From: Brachycybe producta
Taxonomy: Eukaryota > Arthropoda > Diplopoda > Playtdesmida > Andrognathidae
Assembly: GCA_036925085.1 (NCBI GenBank)
Contig: JAUPFP010000004.1
Location: 6,152,001-6,216,000 of the forward strand
Reading direction: 5' to 3'
Length of the DNA: 64,000 bases
The notes under the pieces were generated by a model. The model worked only from the letters and a program-made list of their open reading frames with translations, did no database searches and was not told where the DNA came from. Of this stretch, positions 48,521 through 59,806 are shown piece by piece. Each line of letters starts with the position of its first letter. Within the stretch, counting starts at the first letter, position 1. The position numbers and the translations under genes were made by a program.

Positions 48521-49167
48521 GCCACTATTACACTAGCAGCTTTTGATGCAAGAAAACTTGCAATGTGACATGCAACTTCAATGTTTATAGTGTGATATGA
48601 TATGCAACTTGATAACATTTTCCTTTCAACTAGTGACTCAGTCTCACCGAGTTGAACAGGTTCAACTTCTGAAAGACTTTTCATGTAACTTTCTGACAAA
48701 CAACCAATCAGGCTGTTTGCAGGAAATGACATACGTAACATTGAACGAATTCCCGGTTTCATGACTTCCAGTTTTTGAACTTCCTGTTAGTTGATCACAA
48801 TGTGGACACAACCCAAGGGGGCAGACATTGAAGAAAATCATGTACGATTTTCACTAAGATTCACAGCCGATCTCGTGTGGATGAAAAGTCATTTTACTTT
48901 TTAGCTGCATTTTACTGGATATCCCGAATAGAATTGAAATTTTAAAATTCTGTAAAACGCGGATTAAAAGTAAAATGGCTTCTGACACCATACGAGATTC
49001 ACCCAAATGTCGGCCCCTTGACATAAACGAAGTTTTGAAAACTTGATTGACAACTATAGGTTGCATAGTGTGATATAGAAGTTTATTACAAAATTCTAGT
49101 TGCAAGTCACATCACAGGTTGCATTGCAAGTTGAATTGCATTGGAGGTTGCTAGTGTAATACCTGCT
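48521..49167. mobile_element. TTAA-flanked element with TATTACACTAGCA ends
   Basis: Ends GCCACTATTACACTAGCAGC and, reversed, AGCAGGTATTACACTAGCAAC; TTAA on both sides (48517-48520 and 49168-49171). Many GCAACTTG words follow each end. TTAA targets point to piggyBac or Kolobok. 647 bp, non-coding. Confidence 0.75.
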
Positions 49168-49171
49168 TTAA

Positions 49172-50121
49172 CCATGTTTGCAGTATTTTTTTTGGGGGGG
49201 GGAGTTCCATTTTGTAAAGAAGTGTTGTGTGCTTGTTTGCTTTCAAGAAGCTACAAGAACAGCCTCTATTTCTTCTACATGTGCATTAATTTGGTCCAGT
49301 TTTAGTTTTGAAGTCTATCAAGTTATCAACTCTTCAATATCACTAAAGCCTACCATATCTTTACACTGTCACAATCGCAGTTTACGCTTCGAGAAAAGGA
49401 AAAAAAAAACTAACTGACGATTAATAAATAATTAATTACTTCCATGGTAGCATTCTCAGACCCCATAAAAACATTTCAGTTGGGAGGGGGGGGGGGGGTC
49501 GTTAATACATATAGTATGATAGCTGTAGGCACTTGTATACAAAGATTTTTATATACATGGTTTTTCTATGAGTCTGAGTGACTGAGTGTAAGAGCCTAAT
49601 TACACTTCGCAAAAGAACAAGAGGAACCACAGAAAGAGAGAGAGAGAGAGAGATAATCAACGTAGAAACACATATATAGAAAAGAGTGGAGGAGGGATTT
49701 TAATGTGCAGTCGAGGATGCTGCTGCTGCTGTCTTGGAAATTACTTTTCTCTACGAAAATACCTAATGAGAAGTCTTCGCTTATATTGCTGGTGCTGCTG
49801 CTACTGCTGTTGTCAGTTAAACAACAAAAAGTAATTTTAGAACAATTCTGGTTTATGTAAACTTCAAACACTGTTTTTTTTAAACTATAGAAACAGGCAA
49901 TTATACCAACACTCACGTTTTTAATCATTTATCTGCTAGATTTCGTTGAAGGAAAACGACTAGTTATATGGCTACTTATATTATTGCAATATACTGTATA
50001 TGAAAGATTGGAAGATAAAAGAAAAATATAACTTTGGAATTTTTAAAGCAGCTTTTTTTAAAGAGGAAGTAGCTAGTACGTTACGAATTAGAAGAGTAAA
50101 TATAAATGATATAAAAAAAGT
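49172..50121. other. Unassigned sequence
   Basis: Contains poly(G)13 near 49486-49498, (GA)n at about 49634-49652 and a TGCTGC-rich stretch. No gene supported. Confidence 0.4.
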
Positions 50122-50330
50122 AGGGATGGGCCCCTCGAATCCCACGAATCTTGAATTTTTTCGTCTTTCGAATCTTTCGAATCCTAACTTAAAAAAACTG
50201 TTAAAAACTTTGGTAAAATTAGTATTAAACTCCATTGACGTCCAACAGAAGCGTTCACTAACAAAAAAAAACCGGCGATTGTTGCAATCCGGATTACCAA
50301 TATCACCTTGTGTTAATATTCTTGCAAGAC
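50122..50330 (+). mobile_element. Copy of the TAGGGATGGGCC hAT-like end
   Basis: Matches 35600-35860 reversed over about 200 bp: TAGGGATGGGCC, TCGTCTTTCGAATCTTTCG, GTAAAATTAGT and CATTGACGTCCAA. The other end is absent. Confidence 0.7.
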
Positions 50331-50633
50331 CTAAAAAGTGGTTTCTTGCACACCGTTTGACAGAAAACGCTCATTTTCGTTTTTCTTGCAAGAAACTGCA
50401 AGATTCATAACAATATTTGACTTAATTTTTTTTAACAGGATCTTGTAAGCAAAATAGCCAAAGTGGTAGATGCTTATCATTATTAACAAGTAAATAAAAC
50501 AATGGATTTCTCTTGCAGAGGATTTTATGCATGAAAATGAACTTATGTTATGGGTTTTTTAATTTTGTGACAATAAAAATTAGTTCAGCTGCACCCAGAA
50601 GTTCACATTGCAGTTGTTATATTTTTGTGTTTT

Positions 50634-50710
50634 GACAATGCATTTTGCATGCTAGTTTTCCGCTGTCATAGGTCTTCTTGGCCATTTGCAGAGTATTTTT
50701 TTCAAATTTA
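50634..50710 (+). mobile_element. Diverged LINE 3' tail
   Basis: TTGACAATGC, TCATAGGTCTTCTTGGC and GCAGAGTA align in order with the tail at 34253. Confidence 0.4.
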
Positions 50711-50779
50711 GTTAAGTACTACTGAATAGTCTTAAGGGCCTTCAGCTGCTGTTCTAGTTTCTAAATAGCTGCATCCAGG

Positions 50780-51140
50780 TGGGACGATTTTAACTAGAAC
50801 GACGTCAAGGGTTGGAGGTGGAGGCTAGCAGTGAAATGGAGGTATAGCAAAGAAAACGTAAGCAAATGATGGGTTGTTGTAATAGCAACAAGCTCATGCA
50901 ATTGTACGAACTCGTAGCAGATTACACAAGGGGAATGGAGCACAAAAAAGAATTTACAAATTGAGTGAGAAATAAAAACACTGTTAAAATAATTTCAATT
51001 TAAATTAATTCTTTACAATTTGTAAATTTTTTTTTTGCTGATTGTTGCTATTTAACCGCTTGTTTATTTTTTTAGTACCTACACGTCACTGCTAGCCTCT
51101 ACCTGTAACTCGTGGCCTCGTCCCAGTTAAAGTCGTCCCA
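50780..51140. mobile_element. MITE with TGGGACGATTTTAACT ends
   Basis: Terminal inverted repeats of about 54 bp, ending in GAGGCTAGCAGTGA. The middle (ACAAGGGGAATGGAGCACAA) is shared with the copy at 58331. Target duplication not clear. Confidence 0.8.
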
Positions 51141-51529
51141 GTTGGAAACACACCTAAATGTAATGTTATTTTTTTCTTTCCTGAAAAGCAGAAAGTAATT
51201 AAAAGTCGGAAGGATGTGTTCGTTTTAAACAACTGAAGTTAGTCAACAATAATGAACATGTTAATTTTTTTGTTTTTAAAGCCAAGCATATTTTTCAAGG
51301 TTTTTTTGTGTATTAAAGTTGACTACGTTGCTATTGTGAAACTAGAAGCAGTCCCCCGTCATTAGAAGGGGATTTTTGAAATGCGAGAACCTGTAAGAAT
51401 AGAGGATGTTGTTGCCCATCCTAGCGGTGTAAGGGTATAACGGTTACCACTGACACAACATCAAAGGGTGTAAGGGTTCCACGTCACAGCGTTCCAAAGT
51501 GCGAGAGAGAGAGAGAGGTAGTAGTTATA
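51141..51529. other. Unassigned sequence
   Basis: Nothing recognised. Confidence 0.35.
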
Positions 51530-52139
51530 CAGAGTGGGCCCATAAGTCACCGTACCCCTACTTACCTAGGATTCTAATGGGTCTGTGTGAGCTCGATCGT
51601 TGTCTATGCAGAGTTGGATACGTCTCCAGATCCTTTGCGACATTTTACGTAACATATTTGATGTTATATCTGCCCAGTGTGCGGCCTTTGGTGGACTCAA
51701 ACACTCGCTACTAAGCGCTCTTCAATCGAAAATTTACACAGGCAATTAGAAATCGGGACGAATATAAGTTGGCCCGCCCCTTTTATGACGACCGGCAACT
51801 TCTAATTGGTTTGTGTGGTTCGACGCTGAAAAGGGCGGAGCAGGTGACGTCAGACTACATAACGAACCAATTAGAAGTTGCGTTCGTCATAAAAAGGGCG
51901 GAGCCAATTTATGTTCGTTTCGATGTCTAATTGCCTGAACATTTACTCGTATCTGTCATCTTAAGTCCAAGATCCTCCTATCGCGATGTTTATTTTTTTT
52001 TTGTCACTGTCACTGCTACCGACTGTTTGCAAAACACACTTGTTTGTCACCAGGTGGTATTCCAAGTCATTAGAAGTAATTATAAGTTACATAAATACAC
52101 TGTAATACGTAGGGGTATGGTGACTTATGGCCCACCTTG
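51530..52139. mobile_element. Mariner-like element with TA ends, interrupted by a MITE
   Basis: Ends CAGAGTGGGCCCATAAGTCA and, reversed, CAAGGTGGGCCATAAGTCAC, continuing inverted through CGTACCCCTAC, with TA on both sides. Typical mariner terminal style. The interior has no readable transposase and hosts the type A MITE at 51738. Confidence 0.85.
51738..51938. mobile_element. ACAGGCAATT MITE (type A) inside a mariner-like element
   Basis: Near-complete palindrome. The flanks AAATTTAC and ACATTTAC match at 7 of 8 bases. Confidence 0.9.
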
Positions 52140-52369
52140 TAGATGTGGGGGTGCTTATAAGAATTTTGTTGTAGAAAATATACAAACATAAGGAATGTGA
52201 TTTGAAAATACACTAATAAATCATAAATTAGTGTTTGGTAATTATTTGTTTTTTACTCAGTTTCTGAATTTTATTAATGTTATCTTGATTGGTCCCGTTT
52301 GTACAGGAAAAAGCAGTTGGGATAAATTATATCTTCACAATTTACAAAAAAAACCCCTAGTTAGTTTAG

Positions 52370-52696
52370 TCTGTTTGTGTGCGTATGTATCTGTAATAAC
52401 GCTGTACAAACCTTGAAACACGTCGGAATTTATATAAATTTAAATGAATAAATGAACTGCTTTTTTTTCTCAAGTTCAACTATATGTTGCACACTCCCCA
52501 TCCAAGAACCCCATGATATTAAATTGGAGAGGGGGAAAGGTTGGAAAGTGTAGAAGGGGGGGAGAGAAACGTCGAGGGGGAAAAAGTGGGAGGGGTGACT
52601 GAAATTGAAATGAAAGGAGTAAAAAAAAAAAACGTCGTGCATGCGCACAACTGCCTGAGTTTTGTTCCCGTCATTTATGACGGGTTACCCCACTAG
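52370..52696 (+). mobile_element. Short non-autonomous Helitron, copy F
   Basis: Contains AACGCTGTACAAACCTTG, the purine-rich middle, the CCCGTCATTTATGACGGG hairpin and the CTAG|T end. The 5' end is blurred near 52361-52371. Confidence 0.85.
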
Positions 52697-53856
52697 TTTT
52701 TTAATAAAATTTAATAGAATTATCATGCTTGAACTTCTTTGTCGTAGTTTTTAGAATTTTAAAATAAATTTGTGAAAATGTAATAAAAAGCAGAATACTA
52801 AAGCTCTTAAGCGGGTAAAGAGCTTTTTCATGTTGATATATTTAAAAGTAGACTTCTTTAAAGCAATTTTAAAAAAATACTGAATATTTTTCTTTTCAAA
52901 CTGAATGTGAAAAACGACATTCAAAATTTTCAAAAGATCTTAAAAAGTTTGTTGTAAACGTTTTGTTACTTATGTGTTTCTTGACTCAATTAGTTTCCTA
53001 AAAAGGACTTAGGTTGAGAAAATTCATTGACCTTTTTTTTTTTTTGCAAACCTCTCTGCCCCGGTCCACAACTTTTAATTGTATGACTGCTAGCAGTGAT
53101 TGCCGTTTTTAGGGGGCTATTTATACTTTGCTAATTGTGCAGAATCTCTTTGTCTATTTGTCGAAATTATTGCCTTCATAAAATAAGTGGTCGTTTACAC
53201 AATGGAAAAATGTTACTATATGGCCAATAAAGTACACAAACATACTTTAGATTCAAACTTATTGTTGTATATACTGTATATATATGACTGTTAAGACTAA
53301 TGAGGTTGGCCAATCATTCAAAGTAGGACATGTTCCATAAAATTTCCATGAACTTTTTTTTTTAAAGAAAGAGCCTTTATAATAATAAAGTAGATAAGTT
53401 AAATAACATTACGTATATTTCTGCAATGATAAAAATTCCTTTCGTTTTGATATGATGCACATATCATCTTTTTTTTTTAAAGCGTTTTAAATTCTTTAAA
53501 TTAAGCTGTGGGATTTGGACCAGGTTTATATATGTTCCTTACGTATAAAGCAAATGTTTATGAGATTAGAGGAGCTCTTTTGATCACCCACTAAAATTCA
53601 TGACCTCTGCAAAGAATTTGAACGTTTTTCGGTGATCTTCAAGACAATTGTATTTATAATAAAGACTAGTGTGGGTTTTTTTTTTCTAAATAAACTTTTA
53701 CAGTTTATCATCAGTGATGCATATGGAAACATGTGAACTTTCGGGTCTTAAAATACCAAATACATAGCCTAATAAAACTCAAAAATGCATACAAATATAT
53801 TATGTTGTTTGTGCGCACATTGTGGTTAGATTTGGTGACTTTCGGCGACAAAAGCG

Positions 53857-53892
<36 letters not shown>

Positions 53893-54258
53893 CGTGCTTA
53901 CATTTTCATACAATGTATCGACCTCGAAATGTAAGTTTTGGCCGTAGAGATAATGATATTTGCATAATTGATGCGGCAGCTTAATTGTATATCATCAGTA
54001 TGATAATCTTATGCTCATGGTGCTGCTGGATTGTTTTAAAAAAATAAGTAGACAAAACGTACCCCATTATGTGAGAGAAATGCACAGAAAAAAGAAGACA
54101 CCAGTGACACCAAAACACACACAAGATACGAACTCGTATGCTCGAAGAAAGAAGTGAAACCAATACATTATATTTGTCAGACATTTATGTCGAAAATATT
54201 TACTACATGTCATCAGCCTAACACAAAAAAGAGAATCCATTTATTGGTTAGCAATATT
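52697..54258. other. Unassigned AT-rich sequence
   Basis: A (GA)n run at about 53857-53890. No gene or paired repeats recognised. Confidence 0.4.
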
Positions 54259-54856
54259 TTTAAACGTTTTAATTAAAGAGACCCATTCATTACCTTCAGA
54301 AATTTCTTGGCAAAATATTGTCAGGAATTATTAAACGATTACCAAAACGATTTTTAAAATTTAAAAAAAGTCATTAATATAATTTAAAAAATCAAAAATC
54401 AGTTTACTTCATATAAATGAACTTCAACAGATAGATGCGCCACCAAACAGACATTGGCAACAAAACCCCCCAAAGTCTACTCCTTTTACTCGAATTCTGA
54501 TGTGTTGTCACCAGCTCACATTATTTTCATTTTAAAGTACTATGGATTTCATATTTGAATTATTTCACATGGAAGGTTGTATTGAGTGGAATATGTATAG
54601 TGAATATCTGTATTTCATTAAGGAATTCTGGAAATGTGAGATGACAACCTTTGCCACAAAAATAGGTGGGGGGGGGGGGGGGAGACTTTCCTTTTTGGAA
54701 ATTTAGAATGGCATCGTTTTTGACTCAAGAAAAGTCACTTCATTTTTAAGTTTTTTATGGTTTTGACTTACTTTAAAATTTAAAAATCGTTTTGACAATC
54801 TTTGGGTAAGTTTGAAACTTCTGGAGGTAATGGTCGGTTTAAACGTTTTAATTAAA
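54259..54856. repeat. Inverted-end element flanked by a 19-bp direct repeat
   Basis: TTTAAACGTTTTAATTAAA occurs at 54259-54277 and 54838-54856. Just inside, ACCCATTCATTACCTTCAGAA and, reversed, ACCGACCATTACCTCCAGAA are inverted, as are CAAAACGATTTTTAAA words. A copy at 62703-63653 shares the left ~300 bp. The direct repeat overlaps an 18-bp palindrome on the right, so it may belong to the ends and not be a target duplication. Confidence 0.65.
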
Positions 54857-54905
54857 ACGTGTTTCTTTTTGTACCAAAAAAACTTCTTGGACCAAAAAAA
54901 CTTCT

Positions 54906-55150
54906 GTGAAGTAACAATCCTGTTTAAAATCTACCAACAATGTTTTTTTTAATCAAAAACACTGGTTAATGGCTATAACTGTAGTTGTAAACTAATATAT
55001 ACCAGGCATCTAGCCTATAACCAGCCTTTTTTGATTATAAAATTCAAAATGACAGTTTCTCTTCTGCTGATGATTATACTTCACAATTGGCAATTTGGGC
55101 CACAAATTGCGTAACATTTTCTTTTATATTGCATACAAATCCGAGCCCTA
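54906..55150. mobile_element. hAT MITE, copy of 4414 family without left end
   Basis: Right end with TTGGGCCACAAATTG and AATCCGAGCCCTA. The inner GAAGTAACAATCC, ACCAACAAT and ATCAAAAACAC words match the reversed 4414 element. Confidence 0.75.
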
Positions 55151-56422
55151 ATAATTATACTCGCAAGTTTTTGCATTAGTTCTTTGAAGTTGTAAACTGA
55201 ACGTTATGCACCCGGGTGCAACGTTGTTTAATTTAAATCATTTTATAAAAAAAAGCAACTTGAAAAATCGAATTGAATTTTTAAAAATAAGCTTAATTTT
55301 TTTAACCAATGTTTTGGGGGTGCTAAGTTTTGGCTGTTTTAGGCAATAGCAATATGAACGAAATGTTTTGCTTTCTTTTTATGTAGATCACTAGCACATT
55401 CTGTTACATTAAAATGTAACTGATTTTATAAGAACATTGAAACACTGTGACAAGGGAATGCACTTTAAGCCTTAAAAAGAACACAAAAGGTTTTCTATTT
55501 TACTTTCATAACTTTCATTGAAGAAGGAGGGTGTTGAAAAAAAAGATGGGGGGGTGGGTGAGGATAGAAAGATGGAGGGTGAGGGGTGGGAGAGGATGAG
55601 AAATAATCCTGTTAGAATGCATACACGCCTCTAGCCTATACGTCACAGTAAATCTGAAACTCAACAACAATAACAACAAAAATAGTGCACTGAAAAAAAA
55701 ATTACATCTCTGTTTCCATATTGTAGAACTTCTTTTATCCAATAGGAAAAAAAGAGAGTTGGACAAAGACTTGTCATGTTAGTATAAAAAGAAAAAGAAA
55801 AGACAACAAATGACCCATATGGCCTCCAAATGCCATATTTCTTTATATGATACTCAATGTTACTTATGTATGTTTGTGTGGACTGTGGAGACAGGTTTTA
55901 AAGCTGTTTATCTTCGATATGTTTTCTGCACAAGGAGCCTTTAGGGTCACTTTAAAAATGAACATGTAAGAAGGACTAGGCTATATTATTGCTTTCAATG
56001 TTTGAAAGTTATTCTATGGTTTAATTGTGCGTTAAATGTGATACACCTGAAGGAATTAGGTACATTTGGGAATGGAGAAACGTGGCGAAGAGATTTTATA
56101 AATGGCAATAAGACAATGTAGAGTGTAGGCCCAAAGAACAATTCACATGCCAATGCTTGTAATTCAATTCAACTCAGTACACCTGAAACCAGCTTGTAGA
56201 AGTCACTTGGAAGAAGTTTTTTTTCTCCAGCAAGCTAGTGATTTTATCACCAGCTGGTGAAGTTGAACATGTCCAACTTTAGCAGCTATCAGCTGGTCAT
56301 GTGACTCCCTTCTTGCTGCTACCAGTGTGTTACCAGCTAGTCGCTAGTAGTGGTTCTAGTGGGTAGTTGAAACTCTACTGCTTGGGTTGGTTGGTTGTTA
56401 GATTTTTGTGTTTTTCCATGAC
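55151..56422. other. Unassigned sequence
   Basis: The part 56190-56360 repeats ACCAGCTGG and CTAGT words in both orientations and may be an old foldback. Otherwise nothing. Confidence 0.35.
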
Positions 56423-56551
56423 GGTGATTGGATGACTTGTGCTGCTAATGCCAGCATTGACTGGACAAGTGTGAACTCAAAGCAGCCGCTGCTTTGGGTT
56501 CACACTTGTCCAGTCACTGCTGGTATTAGCAGCACAAGTCATCTAATCACC
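56423..56551. repeat. 63-bp stem hairpin with 3-nt loop
   Basis: Arms 56423-56485 and 56489-56551 pair with four mismatches in 63. The loop is CCG. Arm words are GACTTGTGCTGCTAATGCCA and TGGACAAGTGTGAACTC. Confidence 0.92.
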
Positions 56552-56559
56552 ATCTTGCA

Positions 56560-56790
56560 AAAACTGGATCAACTATCAACTGGAAAAAAATTCCATAGTC
56601 TAATAACATTTCGGAGAAAAAAAGACCAAAAATGTGCATCAGTTCTAGTCATTAATTCTTTTAAAGTCTTTTGCCTGCCCGTGTCTTCCCTTACGAGAAT
56701 GTGTATTCAGTAAGTCATGAAGTAGGGCAATATTATCATCTACCAATAAACGTCCGAAAAGGGCAAGGCTTTGGTCATTTCTTTGGCCTG
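56560..56790 (-). mobile_element. LINE C-terminal fragment
   Basis: On the minus strand a segment reads FFLRNVIRLWNFFPVDS. The FF-x-R-x-VI-x-x-WN-x-x-P pattern is that of the C-terminal end of Jockey/CR1/L2-type LINE proteins. Upstream residues (HDLLNTHSRKGRHGQ) are in the same frame. Stops interrupt the rest. Confidence 0.65.
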
Positions 56791-56883
56791 CTAATGATTC
56801 CCATTTTTAGTTCCTTAACCCTACTGCTTTACAAGTCTATTTTGTAATTTAGCCCTGTCGAACCTAAGTTGTGTCGGCCAGGC

Positions 56884-56962
56884 AGGGGTTCCCCGAGATT
56901 TTTAAAAATTTTTCAAGGGTTCCCTCCATAGAAAAAAAAAAGGTTGGAAATCACTACATTAG
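56884..56962. mobile_element. Short hAT MITE
   Basis: CAGGGGTTCCCCGAG at the left and GGTTGGAAATCACTAC at the right are hAT-style ends, with a CAAGGGTTCCC word between. Target duplication not found. Confidence 0.5.
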
Positions 56963-57159
56963 AGGGAATGACAAAAAAAAATTTAGGATAGTGTGTCATT
57001 TTATCTGATAAAGGGGTAATAACAAAAGAATGCAAGAATCCAGTGTGTTTAAATTCTTGAAAGCCTTGGTTATTCTTTTTTTTTTCATTAATCTCTGACG
57101 TTAAGATTTTGATAACTGAAGATTCTGATTACTATTTTGAGTAAATTACAGTAGATTAC

Positions 57160-57640
57160 AATTACAAAAAGTACTCTTCTAGCAGCCAAATAAGGCCTAT
57201 GGCAGAGGGACATAAAAGTCCACATGCCACATTAAGCATTGTCAAGCACATAAATAAAAAACAAAATTAATAGACAATTGCCAATCCCACAAACTAAATT
57301 ATCCCCATTAACCACTTCCTCAGGAAGAGAGTTCCATTGTCTTATAACTCTAGGAAAAAGACGTGTCCCCACTATGCCGCTGTTTGCCAGTTGGCAAAGA
57401 CAGAAGTAATGTAGACGTGACCGTTGGCACGTGCGATCGTGCCAACGGCGAATCGCTCGAATGTCGGTCTCCTTCAAAGAAGGCCAATAATGGGGACGTG
57501 CCAACCACTGGCATCACGCGGCTTCACGCTTCAGTTGTGATTCAGACGTTCAACTGGCAAACAGCGGCATAGTGGGGACACGCTTTATCCAAGCAAAAAT
57601 CTTCCTAATTTTCCTAGATTGTCATTTATCAGAACTAATA
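57160..57640 (-). mobile_element. LINE 3' end (Jockey/CR1/L2 group), interrupted by a MITE
   Basis: Minus-strand reading gives RLFPRVIRQWNSLPEEVVNG at about 57301-57362, followed by a 3' UTR (57160-57290) shared with 34253-34385 and 50634-50710. The coding frame continues on the far side of the MITE (57583-57630: KIFAWIK). Dropping the MITE and one CG gives an unbroken WIKRLFPR. Confidence 0.8.
57364..57580. mobile_element. MITE with TGTCCCCACTATGCCGCTG ends, in a LINE
   Basis: Terminal inverted repeats of about 30 bp through TTTGCCAGTTG. CG lies on both sides, so the target duplication is 2 bp (CG), or the ends are CGTGTCCCC without duplication. An inner hairpin CCGTTGGCACG / CGTGCCAACGG lies at about 57420-57447. 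217 bp, GC-richer than its surroundings, superfamily unknown. Confidence 0.85.
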
Positions 57641-58330
57641 TCGGGCATGACTAGTTCATATAATCGAAATAAGTGGAGAAAAGAAAAACCCAATCGCAAA
57701 GAAAATTTCTCATTTCCATAAATAGTATTTTCCATTAAAAATAAGTAAAAGAAAAATTGGTTCCGATAATCGACGGTTTCGAAAACCGACGTTCCGATAA
57801 TCGACGCTCTGCTTTTTTTCATTGAATATTTAAAGAATATTGCAGTAATGAAACGTACGAGTCTGTGTCTGAATTGCTTTACTGCAGTTCTGAATATTTT
57901 AATTCTTAATATTCTTTTTTTTTTTTAAAAAAAAAAAACTGAAGTTTTATCAAAATAATTTATCTTAAAATTGAAAATATCAAGTCTGGAATTTCTTGAT
58001 TTTAATAAAACTGAGAATTTTTTTTTAAAAAAAGTAGGATGTTATTTTTGGAATTGCTGCATTTGGCTCATCTTTGCCTATCTTGTCAAAAATCCTTAAC
58101 ATTTTAATACATCACAGCATGCAAACTTAATTTGTCATCTTTCATCTTTAGTGGAATTCGCGAACTCTCTTCCATCATGAAAACTTTACTAAATCCTTAA
58201 CAATATTATTATTATACAGTAAATTTATAAGTGTACAGGGTGTCCAAAGTGAGTTTCAAATTCCAAAGTTGCGTCATTTAGGTCATGTGACTTATTTTCA
58301 GTGTGTGTGTGTGCGTGTGTGCGCTCCATC
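57641..58330. other. Unassigned sequence
   Basis: A TACAGGGTGTCCAAAGTGAG word at about 58235 is mariner-like but unpaired. The CGATAATCGACG words near 57760-57805 repeat. Confidence 0.4.
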
Positions 58331-58928
58331 TGGAACAATTTTTTTCTTAGGGTTGGAGGTGGAAGTTAGCAGTGACGAAGTAGGCAGCAATCAAAAACAA
58401 ACGAATAAGCAAACGAGACATTCAATTAAAAATCGGGAGAAACAGAAGTTGGCTCCGCCCATTTTATGACTTCTGGCAACTTCTCTATTGGTTTGTTGTG
58501 TGGTTCGATGTTGAAAAGGGCGGTGCATGTGACGTCAGACTACATAACCATCCAATTAGATGTTGCGTTCGTCATAAAAAGGACGGAGCCAACTTCTGTA
58601 TGTCCCGATTTCTAATTGCCTCTGCAAACGAGTGGGTTATATACTATAAAGCATATGAGCATTTGGAGCGGAATGGAACACAAAGGAGGAATTTACAAAT
58701 GGATAAAGAAAGGATTTAAATTTAGTTTATTTTAACAATGCGAAAATACTTTAAAGATAAATTAGCAATTTAAAGATAAATTCCGCTTCTGTAATCTGCT
58801 ACAATTGCATATCCCTTTTTGCTATTTAGAGATCTAAACGCTAATTTGTTCATATTTTTCGCTGCCTTGTACGTCACTGTTAGCCTCCACCTCTAACTCG
58901 TGGTGTCGTTCGAATTAGAATCGTTCCA
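58331..58928. mobile_element. MITE of the 50780 family, interrupted by a type A MITE
   Basis: Ends TGGAACAATTTTT and AATCGTTCCA; GGTTGGAGGTGGAAGTTAGC at the left faces GTTAGCCTCCACCTCTAAC at the right. The middle shares GGAATGGAACACAAA with the 50780 copy. Confidence 0.8.
58418..58623. mobile_element. ACAGGCAATT MITE (type A), exact 9-bp duplication
   Basis: GCAAACGAG at 58409-58417 and 58624-58632. The termini have drifted to ACATTCAATT and AATTGCCTCT. Confidence 0.93.
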
Positions 58929-59018
58929 TAAGACGTTTTCCCCGATGGATACGGCCTATTTTTTAGCACACAAAGGGGAGACAAAATAGGTAATTTTTAA
59001 GATTCGATTCGAAAAAAA

Positions 59019-59293
59019 TTGAAGAAAGTTGAAATACTAATTTTCTAAAAGTGGTCATTATTTTCCAATTAATTAATTTCTTTCGATAATTTATTCAAAC
59101 CCATAATTCAAATAATTATTGCAATTATTGCACAATTTGCAGAATTGATGTTCTACATATACATCAATTCAGCAAATTGTGTATTAATTGCAATAATTAT
59201 TTGAATTATGATTTTTAAATAAATTATCAAGGGAATTAATTAATTGGAAATTAACGACCACTTTTAGAAAATTAGTATTTCAACTTTCTTCAA
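59019..59293. repeat. Foldback, ~130-bp arms
   Basis: Arms starting TTGAAGAAAGTTGAAATACT are inverted with few mismatches up to the centre GATGTTCTACATATACATC (59146-59164). Confidence 0.88.
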
Positions 59294-59307
59294 ATTTTTT
59301 TTTTATC

Positions 59308-59806
59308 CAGAACTGTTAAGGGCAAGTTTTATTGGACAGTGGTTAGACCAGCTATGTTGTATGGGTCGGAATGTTGGGCAGCCAAGAAGAGACAAGAGGA
59401 TAGACTGCAGGTGGCTGAAATGCGAATGCTAAGGTTGATGTGTGGTGTAACAAGAAACAATAGGATCAGGAATGACTTTATCAGAGGGAATGTAGGTGGG
59501 TAGCAAGCATAGTAGAAAAGATGCAGGAAAATAGGTTGAGATGGTTTGGGCATGTAGCTAGGAGTGAAAAGAATGATCTGCTTAAACAGGTGATGGGGTT
59601 GGACCTGAGGGTTAAAAGGGATAGAGGGAGGCCCAAATAAGCTTGGAATGTGGTGGTAAAACGGGATATGGGGGCATGTGGGGGGGGGGGGGGGTCTCTG
59701 GAAGTTTGGCACCAAATTGAAAGGAGTGGAGAGATAGAATTCGTAAGGCCGACCCTGCATACTGTGGAAAAAAGGTGCAGGCAATGATGATGATGATGAT
59801 GATGAT
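59308..59806 (+). mobile_element. RTE-type LINE, 5'-truncated 3' end
   Basis: The reading VVRPAMLYGSECW, then VAEMRMLRLMCGVTR, then after a frame change NRLRWFGHVAR is the hallmark C-terminus of RTE/BovB-class reverse transcriptases. It ends in (GAT)n (59784-59806), the usual RTE 3' tail. A poly(G)15 near 59680-59694 lies inside. The 131- and 151-residue minus-strand frames here are shadows. Confidence 0.9.

Noticed and set aside
49981-50410. 136-residue plus frame
   Set aside because: It starts in unique DNA and runs through the hAT-like end; no domain.
57363-57572. 69-residue plus frame
   Set aside because: It is internal to the MITE that splits the LINE.
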